A DNA stretch of 64,000 nucleotides, from the NCBI GenBank assembly GCA_036382775.1, contig DASVHD010000035.1:279001-343000 (forward strand), written 5' to 3'. This document shows, in pieces, positions 17,744 through 26,393 of the stretch. Source of the DNA: a bacterium (GTDB lineage Bacteria; Hydrothermota; Tepidihabitantia; SM23-42; JAOAFX01). Within the stretch, counting starts at the first letter, position 1, and each line of letters opens with the position of its first letter. The position numbers and the translations under genes are program-made. Under the pieces are notes generated by a model, which saw only the letters and a program-made list of their open reading frames with translations, was not told the origin of the DNA and searched no databases.

Positions 17744-18259
17744 TTAGTATTTATCGTATGATATTATTTCACTGGCGGGTTTGCGGCCCCGGTCTTTTGG
17801 AACTTCGGCCGGGTAACCAAGCGGCGTCAGGGCAACGACTTTCACGTCTTCGGGCACGCCCAACAATAGCTTTACCGCTTTTTCTTCGAATGCTCCGATC
17901 CAGCACGTGCCCAGCCCTTCGTTAGCGGCAGCCAGGATAATGTGGTCCATGGCGATCGCCAGATCGACCGCGAAAGAGCTCATGTACCCGCCCATCCTGC
18001 CCCAGGCGATCTTTTCCAGCGCGCAGCCGCAAACGATCACGTCGGCGTCGGCAATGAACATCTGCCCCCGGCTTGCTTCAGCGATCTGTTTTTTTAACGC
18101 CGGATCCCTGACCACGACAAACTTCCACGGTTGGATGTTCTTGGCGGACGGCGCGATCCGGCCCGCTTCCAGGATGCGGTCAAGGACGTCATCGGGTATT
18201 TTTTTCGTATCATATTTTCTGACGCTTTTGCGTTTCTTGATAACCTCGTAAAATTCCAT
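17744..18259 (-). CDS. nitroreductase family flavoprotein
   Basis: 171 residues from ATG 18259, which has an AGGAGG site 5 bases away. The FMN-binding pattern is clear: KKRKSVRKYDTKKIPDD at the start, then GRIAPSAKNIQPWKFVVV, ANEGLGTCWIGAF and ALTPLGYPAEVP. These small enzymes reduce nitro compounds, quinones or flavins with NAD(P)H, and the substrate cannot be told. It lies downstream of tRNA-Arg, separated by repeat sequence. Confidence 0.9.
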   Translation of the reverse strand: MEFYEVIKKRKSVRKYDTKKIPDDVLDRILEAGRIAPSAKNIQPWKFVVVRDPALKKQIAEASRGQMFIADADVIVCGCALEKIAWGRMGGYMSSFAVDLAIAMDHIILAAANEGLGTCWIGAFEEKAVKLLLGVPEDVKVVALTPLGYPAEVPKDRGRKPASEIISYDKY

Positions 18260-18275
18260 CAAAACCTCCTAAAGA

Positions 18276-18447
18276 TTTTCTCTGTCATTGCGAAGCAATC
18301 TCAGTCCTCGTGTCATTGCGCGCAATCCTCGTGCGAAGCAATCTCGGCTTTTTCTTATGTAATCCCGTTTATTGCTTCGCAACAACGGGATCTCAATTCG
18401 GCAACGCTTCCTGCCATCACTGCGTGTCGGCACTCAGCGGCCGAATT
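18276..18447. repeat. cluster of GTCATTGCGAAGCAATC-type repeats
   Basis: Several partial copies of the repeat seen at 14.55 kb (GTCATTGCG, GCGAAGCAATCTC, ATTGCTTCGC) are stacked here. In addition AATTCGGC (18395-18402) and GCCGAATT (18440-18447) form a long-range inverted pair just downstream of tRNA-Arg. No gene is seen. Confidence 0.6.
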
Positions 18448-18450
18448 GGA

Positions 18451-18524
18451 CGCGCCCGACGTGATTTGAACACGTAGCCTGAGGATCCGGAATCCTCCGC
18501 TCTATCCAATTGAGCTACGGGCGC
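18451..18524 (-). tRNA. tRNA-Arg (CCG anticodon)
   Basis: Minus-strand cloverleaf. The acceptor arm is GCGCCCG with CGGGCGC, the anticodon stem GAGGA/TCCTC encloses TTCCGGA, and the T arm has GTTCAAATC. The anticodon CCG reads CGG. It begins within a few bases of the hairpin that ends the upstream structured RNA, so both could share the promoter at 18866-18893. Confidence 0.95.
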
Positions 18525-18548
18525 AAAGGGGGGCGCTGCCCCCCTTTT
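18525..18548 (-). terminator. GC-rich hairpin at end of structured RNA
   Basis: Six G and six C flank CGCTG (18528-18544), giving a very stable stem. On the minus strand only TTT follows before tRNA-Arg, so some read-through into the tRNA is likely. On the plus strand it is followed by TTTT. Confidence 0.6.
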
Positions 18549-18859
18549 ATCCATTCACTTTTTGATACACGACAATCAAAAACTTCATGGATGCCTTGAA
18601 TTCCCCCGTCGTCTGTTCTTATACGCCCGGGTGATAACCTTATGCCTCCGCTGTCAGAACCAGCAGCTAAACGCTAACAAGGTCATGCAGCTTCAAGGTG
18701 GGGGCTCCCCTTATCTCCACTTACTATTTAACACACAACCATTAAATATTGCGTGGAGGCCTCGGAACCCCCCGTCGTCTATTCTGGTAGCTTCTGCCCC
18801 TATATGCCACTTTACGCTACCAGAACCGAATCGGCTGTAAAACTTTTTTATCTAAACAG
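18528..18859 (-). ncRNA. unidentified structured RNA with two homologous domains
   Basis: A strong promoter drives about 330 bases with no ORF. The RNA opens with a GGCTGT/ACAGCC hairpin. Two related domains follow: A at 18698-18827 and B at 18528-18661. Each starts GGTTCTG and has a first hairpin closed by GTTCT with AGAAT or AGAAC. Each then has the shared strand GAAYAGACGACGGGGG (core at 18779-18769 and 18613-18603), an outer stem, an inner stem, then AAGGGG and a C-run. The outer stem is CTCCAC/GTGGAG in A and ATCCAT/ATGGAT in B. The inner stem is ATTTAA/TTAAAT in A and TTTTTGAT/ATCAAAAA in B. Stems that differ in sequence but keep pairing show selection on structure. It matches no tmRNA, RNase P, SRP, 6S or riboswitch consensus that I can recall. 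Confidence 0.75.
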
Positions 18860-18865
18860 CCGTCT

Positions 18866-18893
18866 ATTATAGCGAAATAAGTATGATAGTCAA
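18866..18893 (-). promoter_or_regulatory. promoter of structured RNA and tRNA-Arg
   Basis: Minus-strand TTGACT (18888-18893) and TATAAT (18866-18871) with a 16-base spacer. The predicted start near 18859 falls at the base of the first hairpin of the RNA. Confidence 0.8.
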
Positions 18894-18957
18894 CCGGGCT
18901 TGACCGGCGGGTATATTATCGGTTTTTAAGTCGAAGGCTAGATAATATCTGCGCTCG

Positions 18958-19668
18958 TCACAAGTACATATGGCTAAAGAGCTTTATCGACCAGGAATTC
19001 ACGGTGCCGTTGCCGCCGCCGCCATACACGCCCACGTATAATTTCCAATCGCCGTTCACGGGTAACGGAGGGATCGCAAAACCGCTTATCATAATGGACT
19101 GCTGACCTCCGGCGTAATTGCCATCCCATGGTATGCAATACCGGTCGTCTGGGGTAACAAGATACATCACCAGATAACCTGGATTGTTGTGTGTGACATC
19201 GACCGTTAATTCAATGGAATCAGTTATCGCTTTGTCTCCGGCACCAGCTATCGTGATCGCGCCGATAAACATCAGCACACTGTCATAAATGCCGACCGGC
19301 GTGGTAAACTTTCCAGAGTAGATTAGAAGAGAGCTGTATACTTTAATAGTATCCATGAACCTTGCTGAATCTTCACTGTCTTCAACTTTAACCGTTATCG
19401 TATAATGCCCGGTGTCCACCGGCGCGGTCCAATCTATCGTCTGGCCGGTCATGGGAGAAACAGACCCGCCCGACGCGCTCCAGGCATACGTAAGGTCATC
19501 GTTGTCTTCGTCAACAGCATCGGCCGTGAGCTGCAGTGTTCCGCCGGTAAAGATCGAATCGAAAGGCGACATCGTGATCCCGTCCATCACGGGTGGGTTG
19601 TTTTTTGAACACCCGGTGAAAAAGGAAATAAGTAAAACCGTGATGATGATACAAGAAACTTTATTCAT
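18958..19668 (-). CDS. lipoprotein with Ig/PKD-like and P-domain-like modules
   Basis: 236 residues from ATG 19668, chosen because it has an AGGAGG site and begins a perfect lipoprotein signal (MNKVSCIIITVLLISFFTGC). An upstream extension of the frame would lack both. Residues of about 30-120 resemble a PKD or Ig-like fold (TLQLTADAVDEDNDDLTYAW). The C-terminal part (IELTVDVTHNNPGYLVMYLV, then NGDWKLYVGVYG and VNSWSIKLFS) resembles the P/Homo-B domain of proprotein convertases. No protease domain is present. Probably a surface lipoprotein of unknown role. Confidence 0.75.
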   Translation of the reverse strand: MNKVSCIIITVLLISFFTGCSKNNPPVMDGITMSPFDSIFTGGTLQLTADAVDEDNDDLTYAWSASGGSVSPMTGQTIDWTAPVDTGHYTITVKVEDSEDSARFMDTIKVYSSLLIYSGKFTTPVGIYDSVLMFIGAITIAGAGDKAITDSIELTVDVTHNNPGYLVMYLVTPDDRYCIPWDGNYAGGQQSIMISGFAIPPLPVNGDWKLYVGVYGGGGNGTVNSWSIKLFSHMYL

Positions 19669-19691
19669 TTTTTCCTCCTTATACTGCGATA

Positions 19692-19719
19692 ATTGTACTC
19701 TCATATCATTGGTTGTCAA
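19692..19719 (-). promoter_or_regulatory. promoter of lipoprotein gene 18958-19668
   Basis: Minus-strand TTGACA (19714-19719) and TACAAT (19692-19697), spacer 16. It is divergent from the promoter at 19746-19773. Confidence 0.75.
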
Positions 19720-19745
19720 TATCACTGACCAGGCAGCCGCCAGAC

Positions 19746-19773
19746 TTGACCGCACATGGTTATCATATATAAT
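19746..19773 (+). promoter_or_regulatory. promoter of gene 19786-20157
   Basis: TTGACC (19746-19751) and TATAAT (19768-19773), spacer 16. The start codon is only 12 bases beyond the -10 box and no ribosome site is present, so the leader is about 6 bases or none. Confidence 0.75.
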
Positions 19774-19785
19774 AATTGATCGATC

Positions 19786-20157
19786 ATGTACGAACAATTG
19801 AACGAGTTCAAATACACGGCGCAGACTAAGAAAACGTACATCATCTATTTTTTAAAATTCTGGCGGGACGAAGAAAAGAACGATTATATCGCGAAATACC
19901 AGATACGGTCCCAGGACCGCGATATCGTGTGGTACGGGCGGATCTCCAAAGAACGGGCGCTCATCGATCTAAATATCAATGCTAAAGACGCAAAATCGAT
20001 GGACACGAAAGAACTGGAGTCGAAGATCGTCGTTCATTTGAAGAAACTCATCGTCACCGTAATGTTCAAAGGTCTCGACAAGGGGTTTGAAGAACCAAAC
20101 ACCGAATTGGTCTTTTACAAAGAACCCCTGGTCGCAAAAAGAATTTGGTCAGGCTAA
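19786..20157 (+). CDS. small soluble protein of unknown function
   Basis: 123 residues, no signal peptide or membrane segment. It is rich in charged and aromatic residues (TYIIYFLKFWRDEEKNDYIAK) and looks like a single alpha/beta domain with IRSQDRDIVWYGRIS as a likely beta hairpin. I do not recognise the family. It has its own near-leaderless promoter and stands alone between divergent and downstream promoters. Confidence 0.6.
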   Translation: MYEQLNEFKYTAQTKKTYIIYFLKFWRDEEKNDYIAKYQIRSQDRDIVWYGRISKERALIDLNINAKDAKSMDTKELESKIVVHLKKLIVTVMFKGLDKGFEEPNTELVFYKEPLVAKRIWSG

Positions 20158-20208
20158 AACCATACATTTCCAGACTGTCTGGTTTTGTATGATTTTAAGG
20201 CAGTCGCA

Positions 20209-20236
20209 TTGACAACATCGGTAGTCAGATTATAAT
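20209..20236 (+). promoter_or_regulatory. promoter of gene 20244-22769 (leaderless)
   Basis: TTGACA (20209-20214) and TATAAT (20231-20236), spacer 16. GTG 20244 lies 7 bases past the -10 box, where transcription should begin. No ribosome site exists. Confidence 0.8.
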
Positions 20237-20243
20237 TCACCCG

Positions 20244-22769
20244 GTGAATCGTTTTCTCAAACTCGCCTTTTTTCTTTCCGGATGTGCCGGTCTGGTCTAT
20301 GAGATCATCTGGGTCAAAAAACTAACGCTCGCGTTCGGTACCACGACCGTCGCGACCGCGCTCGTGGTTTCCTCTTACATGGCCGGTCTGGGTCTGGGCA
20401 GTATTTTCTGGGGCCGCCGCGTCGACCGGTCACGACAGCCGTTGAAATTGCTGGGACTTTTGGAAACCGGCATCGGCCTCTCATCCCTGATCGTCCTTTT
20501 TGTCCTCCAGCACATCGATATCATTTACCAAACTATTTACCAGACCATTGCTTCCGGCATGGTCATGGCCATCGTGATCATCGCCCTGCTGGCTTTTCTG
20601 ATAATGTTCGTCCCGGCATTCCTGATGGGCGGCATATTCCCCGTGATATCAAAAACATATATCGTCCGAAACCGGGATATTGGCAATGGGATCGGTGTTT
20701 TGTACGCGCTCAATACCCTGGGTGGAGTAATCGGCGCCGGTCTCACCGGGTTCATTGCCATCAGATCGATCGGCCTGACCGCTACAAATATTTGCGCGGC
20801 TACAGTCAATATCGTGATCGGAATCAGTATGCTGATACTTGCATCATCGCCGTCGCGCTTGCCTGTTGGCGGTCATATTCAAGAGCGTGACGCCGCTGCG
20901 GCTAAACCGGTAAAGCAACGATCGGGACGCGATGAAAATATAACCGGTCTCCTGCCGGTTGTGCTCGCCGTTGCGCTGGTGACGGGTTTTGTCGGGCTGG
21001 GACTGGAGATCCTGTGGATCCGTTGCCTGAGCATCTTTTTAGCCAACACGACCTACACGTTCACCATCGTGCTGATCGTGTATCTCTCCGGTATCTTTGT
21101 TGGCAGCATGTTGTTCGGCAGATTTCTATCGCGCGCCGCCGGTAACCTGACGCTGCTGGTGCTTCTCTGCACGGCCATTGGATTTTTCGTCATTATCACC
21201 TCCGGCTTAATGCGCGGGCTGCCGGCGGTTCTGTTCGCCTTAAGCGGTATCATGGAGGTCCCGGTATTGCGCGTGATCATGCCCGGTCTGATCCTGGCCT
21301 TGATCCTTATGTTCGTTCCGACCGGTATCATGGGTATCACCTTCCCTGCGCTATGCGCGGTTTACATCAAGAACCTTAAAACAATCGGTTCGCGGCTAAG
21401 CATGGTTTACTTCGTGAATGCGATCGGCAGTATTGCCGGACCCCTGGTCGCAGGTCTTGTTTTGATACCGATCCTCGGCGTGGTAAAGAGCATGATCACG
21501 CTGGCGCTGGTCATCCTGGTCGCCGGCATCGCGCTTCAGGTGACTATGCTCAGGAGCGGAAATAAACCAGGAACAAAATGGATCGGTGTCCAGGCGGTCA
21601 TGGTCTTTGTGAGCGTGATCATCGCGGCCGCGGGCATAAAAGATGCGCAGATCCTGCCGCCTTCTTTAATGCACACGCGCACGCGCGCTGACCGCATACT
21701 ATATTACAAAGAAACGCTTGACGGCACGGTAGTCGCCAGTGAAGACCGCTACACGGGTATCCGCTCATGCAACGTGAACAACAGCGCGGTTATCGGCACG
21801 ACCTATGATGCGATGAAAGTCGTGAAAATGCTCGGCCATATCCCCTGCATTATCAACCCCCGGGCAAAACGCGCTCTGGTCATCGGCTTCGGCGTTGGCA
21901 TAACGACCTGGGCATTGTCGCAGCACCCATTGGAGGCCATCGATTGCGTAGAAATATGCCCCGGTGTCAGGTCGGCCGCGAAATATTTCAGCGCTTACAA
22001 CCACAACGTCGACAGCGATCCCAGGGTCCGCTTCATCGGCGGCGACGGCCGGAACCACCTGCTCGTTACCCGCGAAGTGTACGACATAATATCCTGCGAC
22101 CCGACGCATCCGACCCTGGGCAGCGGCAACCTGTACACCAGGGAATATTTTGAGCTCTGCAGGGACCGCTTGAGCGGACAGGGCGTTTTTTGCCAGTACC
22201 TACCCCTGCACAAGCTTTCGCCTGAAGAATTCAAGACCGCGGTCATGACCTTCGCGTCCGTTTTTCCGCATTCGAACGTGTGGATCGCGCATTCGCACGC
22301 GATCATGGTCGGTACGGTCAATGCGCTGCAGATACTCTTCTCTGAACTGCAGTCTTTTGCCGCTTCGGGGATGGATGACATAATGACCGATCCTTACCTC
22401 CTGGCCGTGTCACTTGTCCTCGACCAGGACGACGTTGCCCGCCTTTGCCGGGATAAGCCTGCGCTCAACACGGATAACCGTCCGGTCCTTGAATACTTCA
22501 CGCCGACGAGCCTTAAAAAAGAGAACTGGCAGCTAAATATCGAATCGCTCATGTCCAAACGGTCCGACATCAATTCAGTGATAACCTCGATCACTGATCA
22601 GACAGCATTGAAGCAGTACCTTGCCGGTCAAATCTATTTTATCCAGGGACTGAAGTTCATGAACCAATCCAAGCAACGGCAGATGATCGAGGAATTCAAA
22701 AAGGCGGCCGCGGTCAACCCCCAGAACGAGGAAATAAAAAAATTCATTGAAAATTCGTCCCAAAATTAA
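20244..22769 (+). CDS. fused MFS-like transporter / spermidine-synthase-like protein
   Basis: 841 residues. Roughly residues 1-470 are hydrophobic helices in two halves (GCAGLVYEIIWVKKLTLAFG and VGLGLEILWIRCLSIFLANT), the usual layout of the fused MFS/spermidine synthase family. Residues of about 490-720 form a Rossmann methyltransferase-like fold with RALVIGFGVGITTWAL, then IDCVEICPGV. The classic aminopropyltransferase DSxDP is changed to DPTHP, so true polyamine synthesis is doubtful. The tail (about 780-841) is helical and may be a TPR-like repeat. Leaderless promoter. The substrate is unknown. Confidence 0.8.
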   Translation: MNRFLKLAFFLSGCAGLVYEIIWVKKLTLAFGTTTVATALVVSSYMAGLGLGSIFWGRRVDRSRQPLKLLGLLETGIGLSSLIVLFVLQHIDIIYQTIYQTIASGMVMAIVIIALLAFLIMFVPAFLMGGIFPVISKTYIVRNRDIGNGIGVLYALNTLGGVIGAGLTGFIAIRSIGLTATNICAATVNIVIGISMLILASSPSRLPVGGHIQERDAAAAKPVKQRSGRDENITGLLPVVLAVALVTGFVGLGLEILWIRCLSIFLANTTYTFTIVLIVYLSGIFVGSMLFGRFLSRAAGNLTLLVLLCTAIGFFVIITSGLMRGLPAVLFALSGIMEVPVLRVIMPGLILALILMFVPTGIMGITFPALCAVYIKNLKTIGSRLSMVYFVNAIGSIAGPLVAGLVLIPILGVVKSMITLALVILVAGIALQVTMLRSGNKPGTKWIGVQAVMVFVSVIIAAAGIKDAQILPPSLMHTRTRADRILYYKETLDGTVVASEDRYTGIRSCNVNNSAVIGTTYDAMKVVKMLGHIPCIINPRAKRALVIGFGVGITTWALSQHPLEAIDCVEICPGVRSAAKYFSAYNHNVDSDPRVRFIGGDGRNHLLVTREVYDIISCDPTHPTLGSGNLYTREYFELCRDRLSGQGVFCQYLPLHKLSPEEFKTAVMTFASVFPHSNVWIAHSHAIMVGTVNALQILFSELQSFAASGMDDIMTDPYLLAVSLVLDQDDVARLCRDKPALNTDNRPVLEYFTPTSLKKENWQLNIESLMSKRSDINSVITSITDQTALKQYLAGQIYFIQGLKFMNQSKQRQMIEEFKKAAAVNPQNEEIKKFIENSSQN

Positions 22770-22817
22770 ATGGAACGCAGGTATTCAGCTGACGTTAAAA
22801 AATGCTCATTTTCCCTC

Positions 22818-22845
22818 TTGACAAGATAAAAATAATGAATACAAT
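22818..22845 (+). promoter_or_regulatory. promoter of lipoprotein gene 22869
   Basis: TTGACA (22818-22823) and TACAAT (22840-22845), spacer 16. A GGAGG ribosome site follows just ahead of ATG 22869. Confidence 0.7.
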
Positions 22846-22868
22846 TATAAAATTATAAAGGAGGATTG

Positions 22869-23366
22869 ATGAAAAAGCTTCTTGTCCTTATGTTCTTGGG
22901 TTTGGCATTTATTGCCTGTGATTACGCAAAAGAGGCGGTGGAATTGAATCCGGACATAGAGATCACGTGGATAAATCCAATAGGATGGTACACTTATCCG
23001 GGAGATTCGTCTAGTGCCCAAATCAGTGATGTCTATTTCGTCAATGAAAATTCGCTAGATTGTTACCTAAGGGAATTAATTTATGAATATAGCGACGTAT
23101 ACGGCAGTACTCCCTTTTTCCGCTCCGAACCGTTCCCGCTGTACGCGAAGGTCGAGGGCATTGTTGAACGCCCATATGTGGATACCACGATAATCAACAA
23201 TCTCCGACTGCCGCTAGGCCATGCCAGAACCCACATGACGGATAACGGCACGCACTCGGTAAGGGCATTGCTCAAGTTTGTCTATTCGGACGAGTTATTT
23301 GAAGCGTATGATACCGCCACAGTATGGTTTGGTATCTACATGATCGATACTACTAATTCATTCTGA
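22869..23366 (+). CDS. lipoprotein of unknown function
   Basis: 165 residues from ATG 22869, which is better placed than TTG 22866 relative to the AAAGGAGG site. The signal MKKLLVLMFLGLAFIAC is a standard lipobox. The mature part is beta-rich and acidic (LNPDIEITWINPIGWYTYPG) and resembles no family I know. A good bidirectional terminator follows at 23385-23417. Confidence 0.7.
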   Translation: MKKLLVLMFLGLAFIACDYAKEAVELNPDIEITWINPIGWYTYPGDSSSAQISDVYFVNENSLDCYLRELIYEYSDVYGSTPFFRSEPFPLYAKVEGIVERPYVDTTIINNLRLPLGHARTHMTDNGTHSVRALLKFVYSDELFEAYDTATVWFGIYMIDTTNSF

Positions 23367-23384
23367 TCGATCAACAACATTAAC

Positions 23385-23417
23385 AAAAAGGGGCTCGAAA
23401 AGAGCTCCTTTTTGTTT
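23385..23417. terminator. bidirectional terminator
   Basis: AAAAAGGGGCTC, a GAAA-type loop, then GAGCTCCTTTTTG. The A-run and T-run on either side of the stem serve both the lipoprotein gene (plus) and the aminotransferase gene (minus). Confidence 0.9.
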
Positions 23418-23450
23418 TACTTGGTGACCGTTCAGGCGGTTAGTCGATGG

Positions 23451-24785
23451 TCATGAAGCTTTGAATATTTTCTTCAGCGCCTTCTCAAAGATATCCAGAC
23501 CGACCTGCATCTCTTCCTCGCTGATGATCATCGGCGGCACGAACCGGATCGCCGTCTCGCCGGCGCCGAGCAGGAGCAAACCCTGCTTGAAGGCCTCGTA
23601 AACGACCGCGTCACGCTTGTCCTTGACGGGTTCCTTGGTGATCGCGTCCGCCACCAGCTCGATCCCGATCATGAGTCCCTTGGCGCGGACATCACCGATA
23701 AACTCATACCGCCGGGCAAGTTCGCCCAGCCGCGCCAGCGTTATCTCGCCGAGACGGGCCGCGTTGTCAATGAGTCCGCCTTCCAGCAATTCGATCGTCT
23801 TTGATGCGGCCGCGCAGGAAACCGGATTACCGCCGAAGGTCGATGCGTGCGAACCCGGCGGCCAGTCCATGATCCCGGAGTTGGCGACGCATATCCCCAG
23901 GGGTAAGCCCGATGCGATGCCCTTGGCAATACAGTAAATATCCGCCTTGACATGGACGTGCTCGATCGCGAACATCTTGCCGGTCCTTCCCATCCCGGAC
24001 TGGACCTCGTCAGCGACCAGGAAGATGCCGTACTTATCGCACAGGTCCCTGAGCGCCGGCAGAAAACCGGGCGGCGGTATGACATACCCGCCTTCGCCCT
24101 GGATCGGTTCCACGAACATGGCCGCGACCTCTTCGGGCGGAGCGATTTTTTTGAAAACGAAATTTTCAATGTATTTCACGCATTCGAGGTCGCACGACGG
24201 ATACTCAAGGTGAAAGGGACAACGGTAGCAATACGCGTACGGAGTGTGCGTTACTTCGGGCAACAGCGGTGCGAAATACCTTCGCTGGCCGACCTTGGAC
24301 GCAGTCAGCGAAAGGGCACCGAAAGTGCGGCCGTGGAACGAACCGGTGAACGCGATGTACCGGGGACGGCGCTTGGAATAGCGGGCCAGCTTCATGGCGC
24401 ATTCTACGGCTTCCGCGCCCGAGTTGGCGAAGAACACCTTTTTGTTCTTGCCGCCGGGCACGATCTCGGCGATCTTTTCCGCCAGGTCGATCTGGTAGGG
24501 ATAGTAGAAATCGGTCCCCGACATGTGGATGAGCTTTGAAGCCTGGCTGCAGATCGCTTTCACGATCTCGGGATGGCAATGACCGGTCGCCACCACGGCT
24601 ATGCCGGCCGAAAAATCGAGAAAGACATTGCCGTCGACATCCGTGACCCACACACCGGATCCTTTTTCAACGACCGCCGGGTAAGACCGCGTGTAAGAGG
24701 GCGAAATGTATTTCTTATCTCTTTTTAAAAATGCCCGCGCTTTAGGTCCGGGCAGCGCCGTATTGATCTTAGGTTTCTTGATCAT
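23451..24785 (-). CDS. class-III PLP aminotransferase (acetylornithine/4-aminobutyrate type)
   Basis: 444 residues from ATG 24785, which overlaps the upstream stop as TAATG and has GGAAAG ahead of it. A longer frame exists upstream but is out of keeping with the family length. Motifs include FANSGAEAVECAMKLAR, FHGRTFGALSLTASK, FVEPIQGEGGYVIPP and LVADEVQSGMGRTGK. The PLP lysine is in IAKGIASGLP. The family transfers omega-amino groups from ornithine, lysine, 4-aminobutyrate or similar to 2-oxoglutarate. It forms an operon with an aldehyde dehydrogenase that would oxidise the semialdehyde product. The exact substrate is open. Confidence 0.9.
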   Translation of the reverse strand: MIKKPKINTALPGPKARAFLKRDKKYISPSYTRSYPAVVEKGSGVWVTDVDGNVFLDFSAGIAVVATGHCHPEIVKAICSQASKLIHMSGTDFYYPYQIDLAEKIAEIVPGGKNKKVFFANSGAEAVECAMKLARYSKRRPRYIAFTGSFHGRTFGALSLTASKVGQRRYFAPLLPEVTHTPYAYCYRCPFHLEYPSCDLECVKYIENFVFKKIAPPEEVAAMFVEPIQGEGGYVIPPPGFLPALRDLCDKYGIFLVADEVQSGMGRTGKMFAIEHVHVKADIYCIAKGIASGLPLGICVANSGIMDWPPGSHASTFGGNPVSCAAASKTIELLEGGLIDNAARLGEITLARLGELARRYEFIGDVRAKGLMIGIELVADAITKEPVKDKRDAVVYEAFKQGLLLLGAGETAIRFVPPMIISEEEMQVGLDIFEKALKKIFKAS

Positions 24786-26275
24786 TATTCTTTCCATGTA
24801 TCGATCTGAGCTTTCTGAAGCGCTCCCGAATAATCGACATATATCGTTTTGATCTCGGTGAATATCTCGTAAGCGGTCCAGCCGCCCTCGCGGTGCCCGT
24901 TGCCGGTGTTCTTCATGCCGCCGAACGGCAGATGGCACTCCGCGCCGATCGTCGGCGCGTTTACGTAAACGATGCCGGTCTCGGCGAGCTCCATCGCTTT
25001 ATGCGCGTAATTCAGATTTTTCGTATAGATGCTCGAAGACAAGCCGTATACGGTTCCGTTCAGGATCTCGACCGCATCTTCAAAATTTTTCGCCTTCAGC
25101 ACCGACAACACCGGTCCGAAGATCTCTTCCTGGGCAAGCCTCATCTTTGGCGTCACATCCACGAACACCGTGGGTTGCATAAACCAGCCGCCGGCATGCG
25201 CGCCCTTGTCCAGTATGGCGCCGCCGGTCAGCAGCCGGGCGCCGTCTTTCTTGCCGATATCCATGTATGTCATCACCGATTCGCGCTGCGCCTTGCTCAC
25301 GCACGGACCCATTTCCACGCTCTCGTCCAGGCCGTCGCCGACTTTGATCTTCTCCACGCGGGATTTAAGCATGGTGATGAATTTTTCGTAGACCGGCTCC
25401 TCAATTATGAGCCGCGACGTCGCCGTGCATCTCTGTCCGGTCGTGCCGAACGCGCCCCACAGCACACCCTCGAGGGCAAGGTCGAAATCGGCGTCCGCCA
25501 GCACGATCTGGCCGTTCTTTCCGCCCAGTTCCAGGGAACAACGCTTCAACGTCTTGCCGCATACTTCGCCGATCCGTCGTCCGATCTCGGAAGACCCGGT
25601 GAACGAGATGCCGACAAGATCCTGGTGACTGAGCATCGCTTCGCCCAGTTCTCCGCCGCCGCCGTAGACGATGTTCAAAACGCCGGGCGGAAGCCCGGCT
25701 TCGTTCAATATCCGGACCAGTTCGCCGGCCGAAGCCGGTGTATCGGTCGCCGGCTTGATGATCGCGCAGTTGCCGCTGGTTATTGCCGGCACGATCTTCC
25801 ACGACGGGATCGCCATGGGAAAATTCCAGGGGGTTATCATCCCCCACACGCCCATGGATTCGCGTTTGGTCACGCATGATTTGTTTTCCAGCTCCGAGGG
25901 CACTGAATAGCCGTAATAATGGCGGCCGATGTTCGCCGCGTAGAGCACCGTATCGATCGCTTCCTGGACATCGCCCCTGGTTTCTTTTATGACCTTTCCC
26001 ATTTCACGGGTCATTAACCGGGACAGTTCTTCCTTACTCTTTATCATTAATTCCGCGGCGCGGCGCATGATCTCCGATCTCTTGGGCCAGGGCATGGCGC
26101 GCCAGCCTTTAAAGGCTTTCTTGGCCGCGACCACGGCGTCGTTCAGGTCCGCGGCATTGGATTTCGGGAAAATGCCGATCACGTCATCATTATTGGCGGG
26201 GTTGCGGTTCTCGAATGTCCGCCCCGATTTGGTGTCAACGAACTTTCCATCAATATAATTCTTATAGCGTATCAT
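24785..26275 (-). CDS. aldehyde dehydrogenase (semialdehyde type)
   Basis: 496 residues from ATG 26275 with GGAGG at good spacing. The family motifs are present: GMITPWNFPMAIPSWKIVPA, SFTGSSEIGRRI, catalytic Glu in LELGGKN, and catalytic Cys in GTTGQRCTATSR. EEIFGPVLSV comes near the end. The NAD(P)-dependent enzyme oxidises aldehydes to acids. Placed directly before a class-III aminotransferase, it most likely handles the semialdehyde made by that enzyme, as in 4-aminobutyrate, lysine or beta-alanine breakdown. The promoter lies about 120 bases upstream, leaving a long leader with a hairpin. Confidence 0.92.
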   Translation of the reverse strand: MIRYKNYIDGKFVDTKSGRTFENRNPANNDDVIGIFPKSNAADLNDAVVAAKKAFKGWRAMPWPKRSEIMRRAAELMIKSKEELSRLMTREMGKVIKETRGDVQEAIDTVLYAANIGRHYYGYSVPSELENKSCVTKRESMGVWGMITPWNFPMAIPSWKIVPAITSGNCAIIKPATDTPASAGELVRILNEAGLPPGVLNIVYGGGGELGEAMLSHQDLVGISFTGSSEIGRRIGEVCGKTLKRCSLELGGKNGQIVLADADFDLALEGVLWGAFGTTGQRCTATSRLIIEEPVYEKFITMLKSRVEKIKVGDGLDESVEMGPCVSKAQRESVMTYMDIGKKDGARLLTGGAILDKGAHAGGWFMQPTVFVDVTPKMRLAQEEIFGPVLSVLKAKNFEDAVEILNGTVYGLSSSIYTKNLNYAHKAMELAETGIVYVNAPTIGAECHLPFGGMKNTGNGHREGGWTAYEIFTEIKTIYVDYSGALQKAQIDTWKE

Positions 26276-26313
26276 CAAAGCCTCCTTATCGTTATGGTTG
26301 ATCGTTCACTGAA

Positions 26314-26336
26314 CCGTAAAACCGTTGATTTTACGG
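26314..26336 (-). promoter_or_regulatory. perfect hairpin in leader of aldehyde dehydrogenase mRNA
   Basis: CCGTAAAA (26314-26321) and TTTTACGG (26329-26336) form an 8-bp stem with a 7-base loop. It lies in the untranslated leader about 40 bases ahead of the ATG. It could be a protein-binding site or a regulatory RNA element. It does not fit a named riboswitch. Confidence 0.45.
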
Positions 26337-26393
26337 CGCCTGGCCATTCGCTTTTGGTTCTCACCCACGTTAATGAACAGCGGGCCAGCATTA

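Noticed and set aside
18528-18859. tmRNA (ssrA)
   Set aside because: Length and pseudoknot-like repeats invited the idea, but there is no tRNA-like acceptor pair, no T arm and no tag reading frame ending in Ala codons and a stop.
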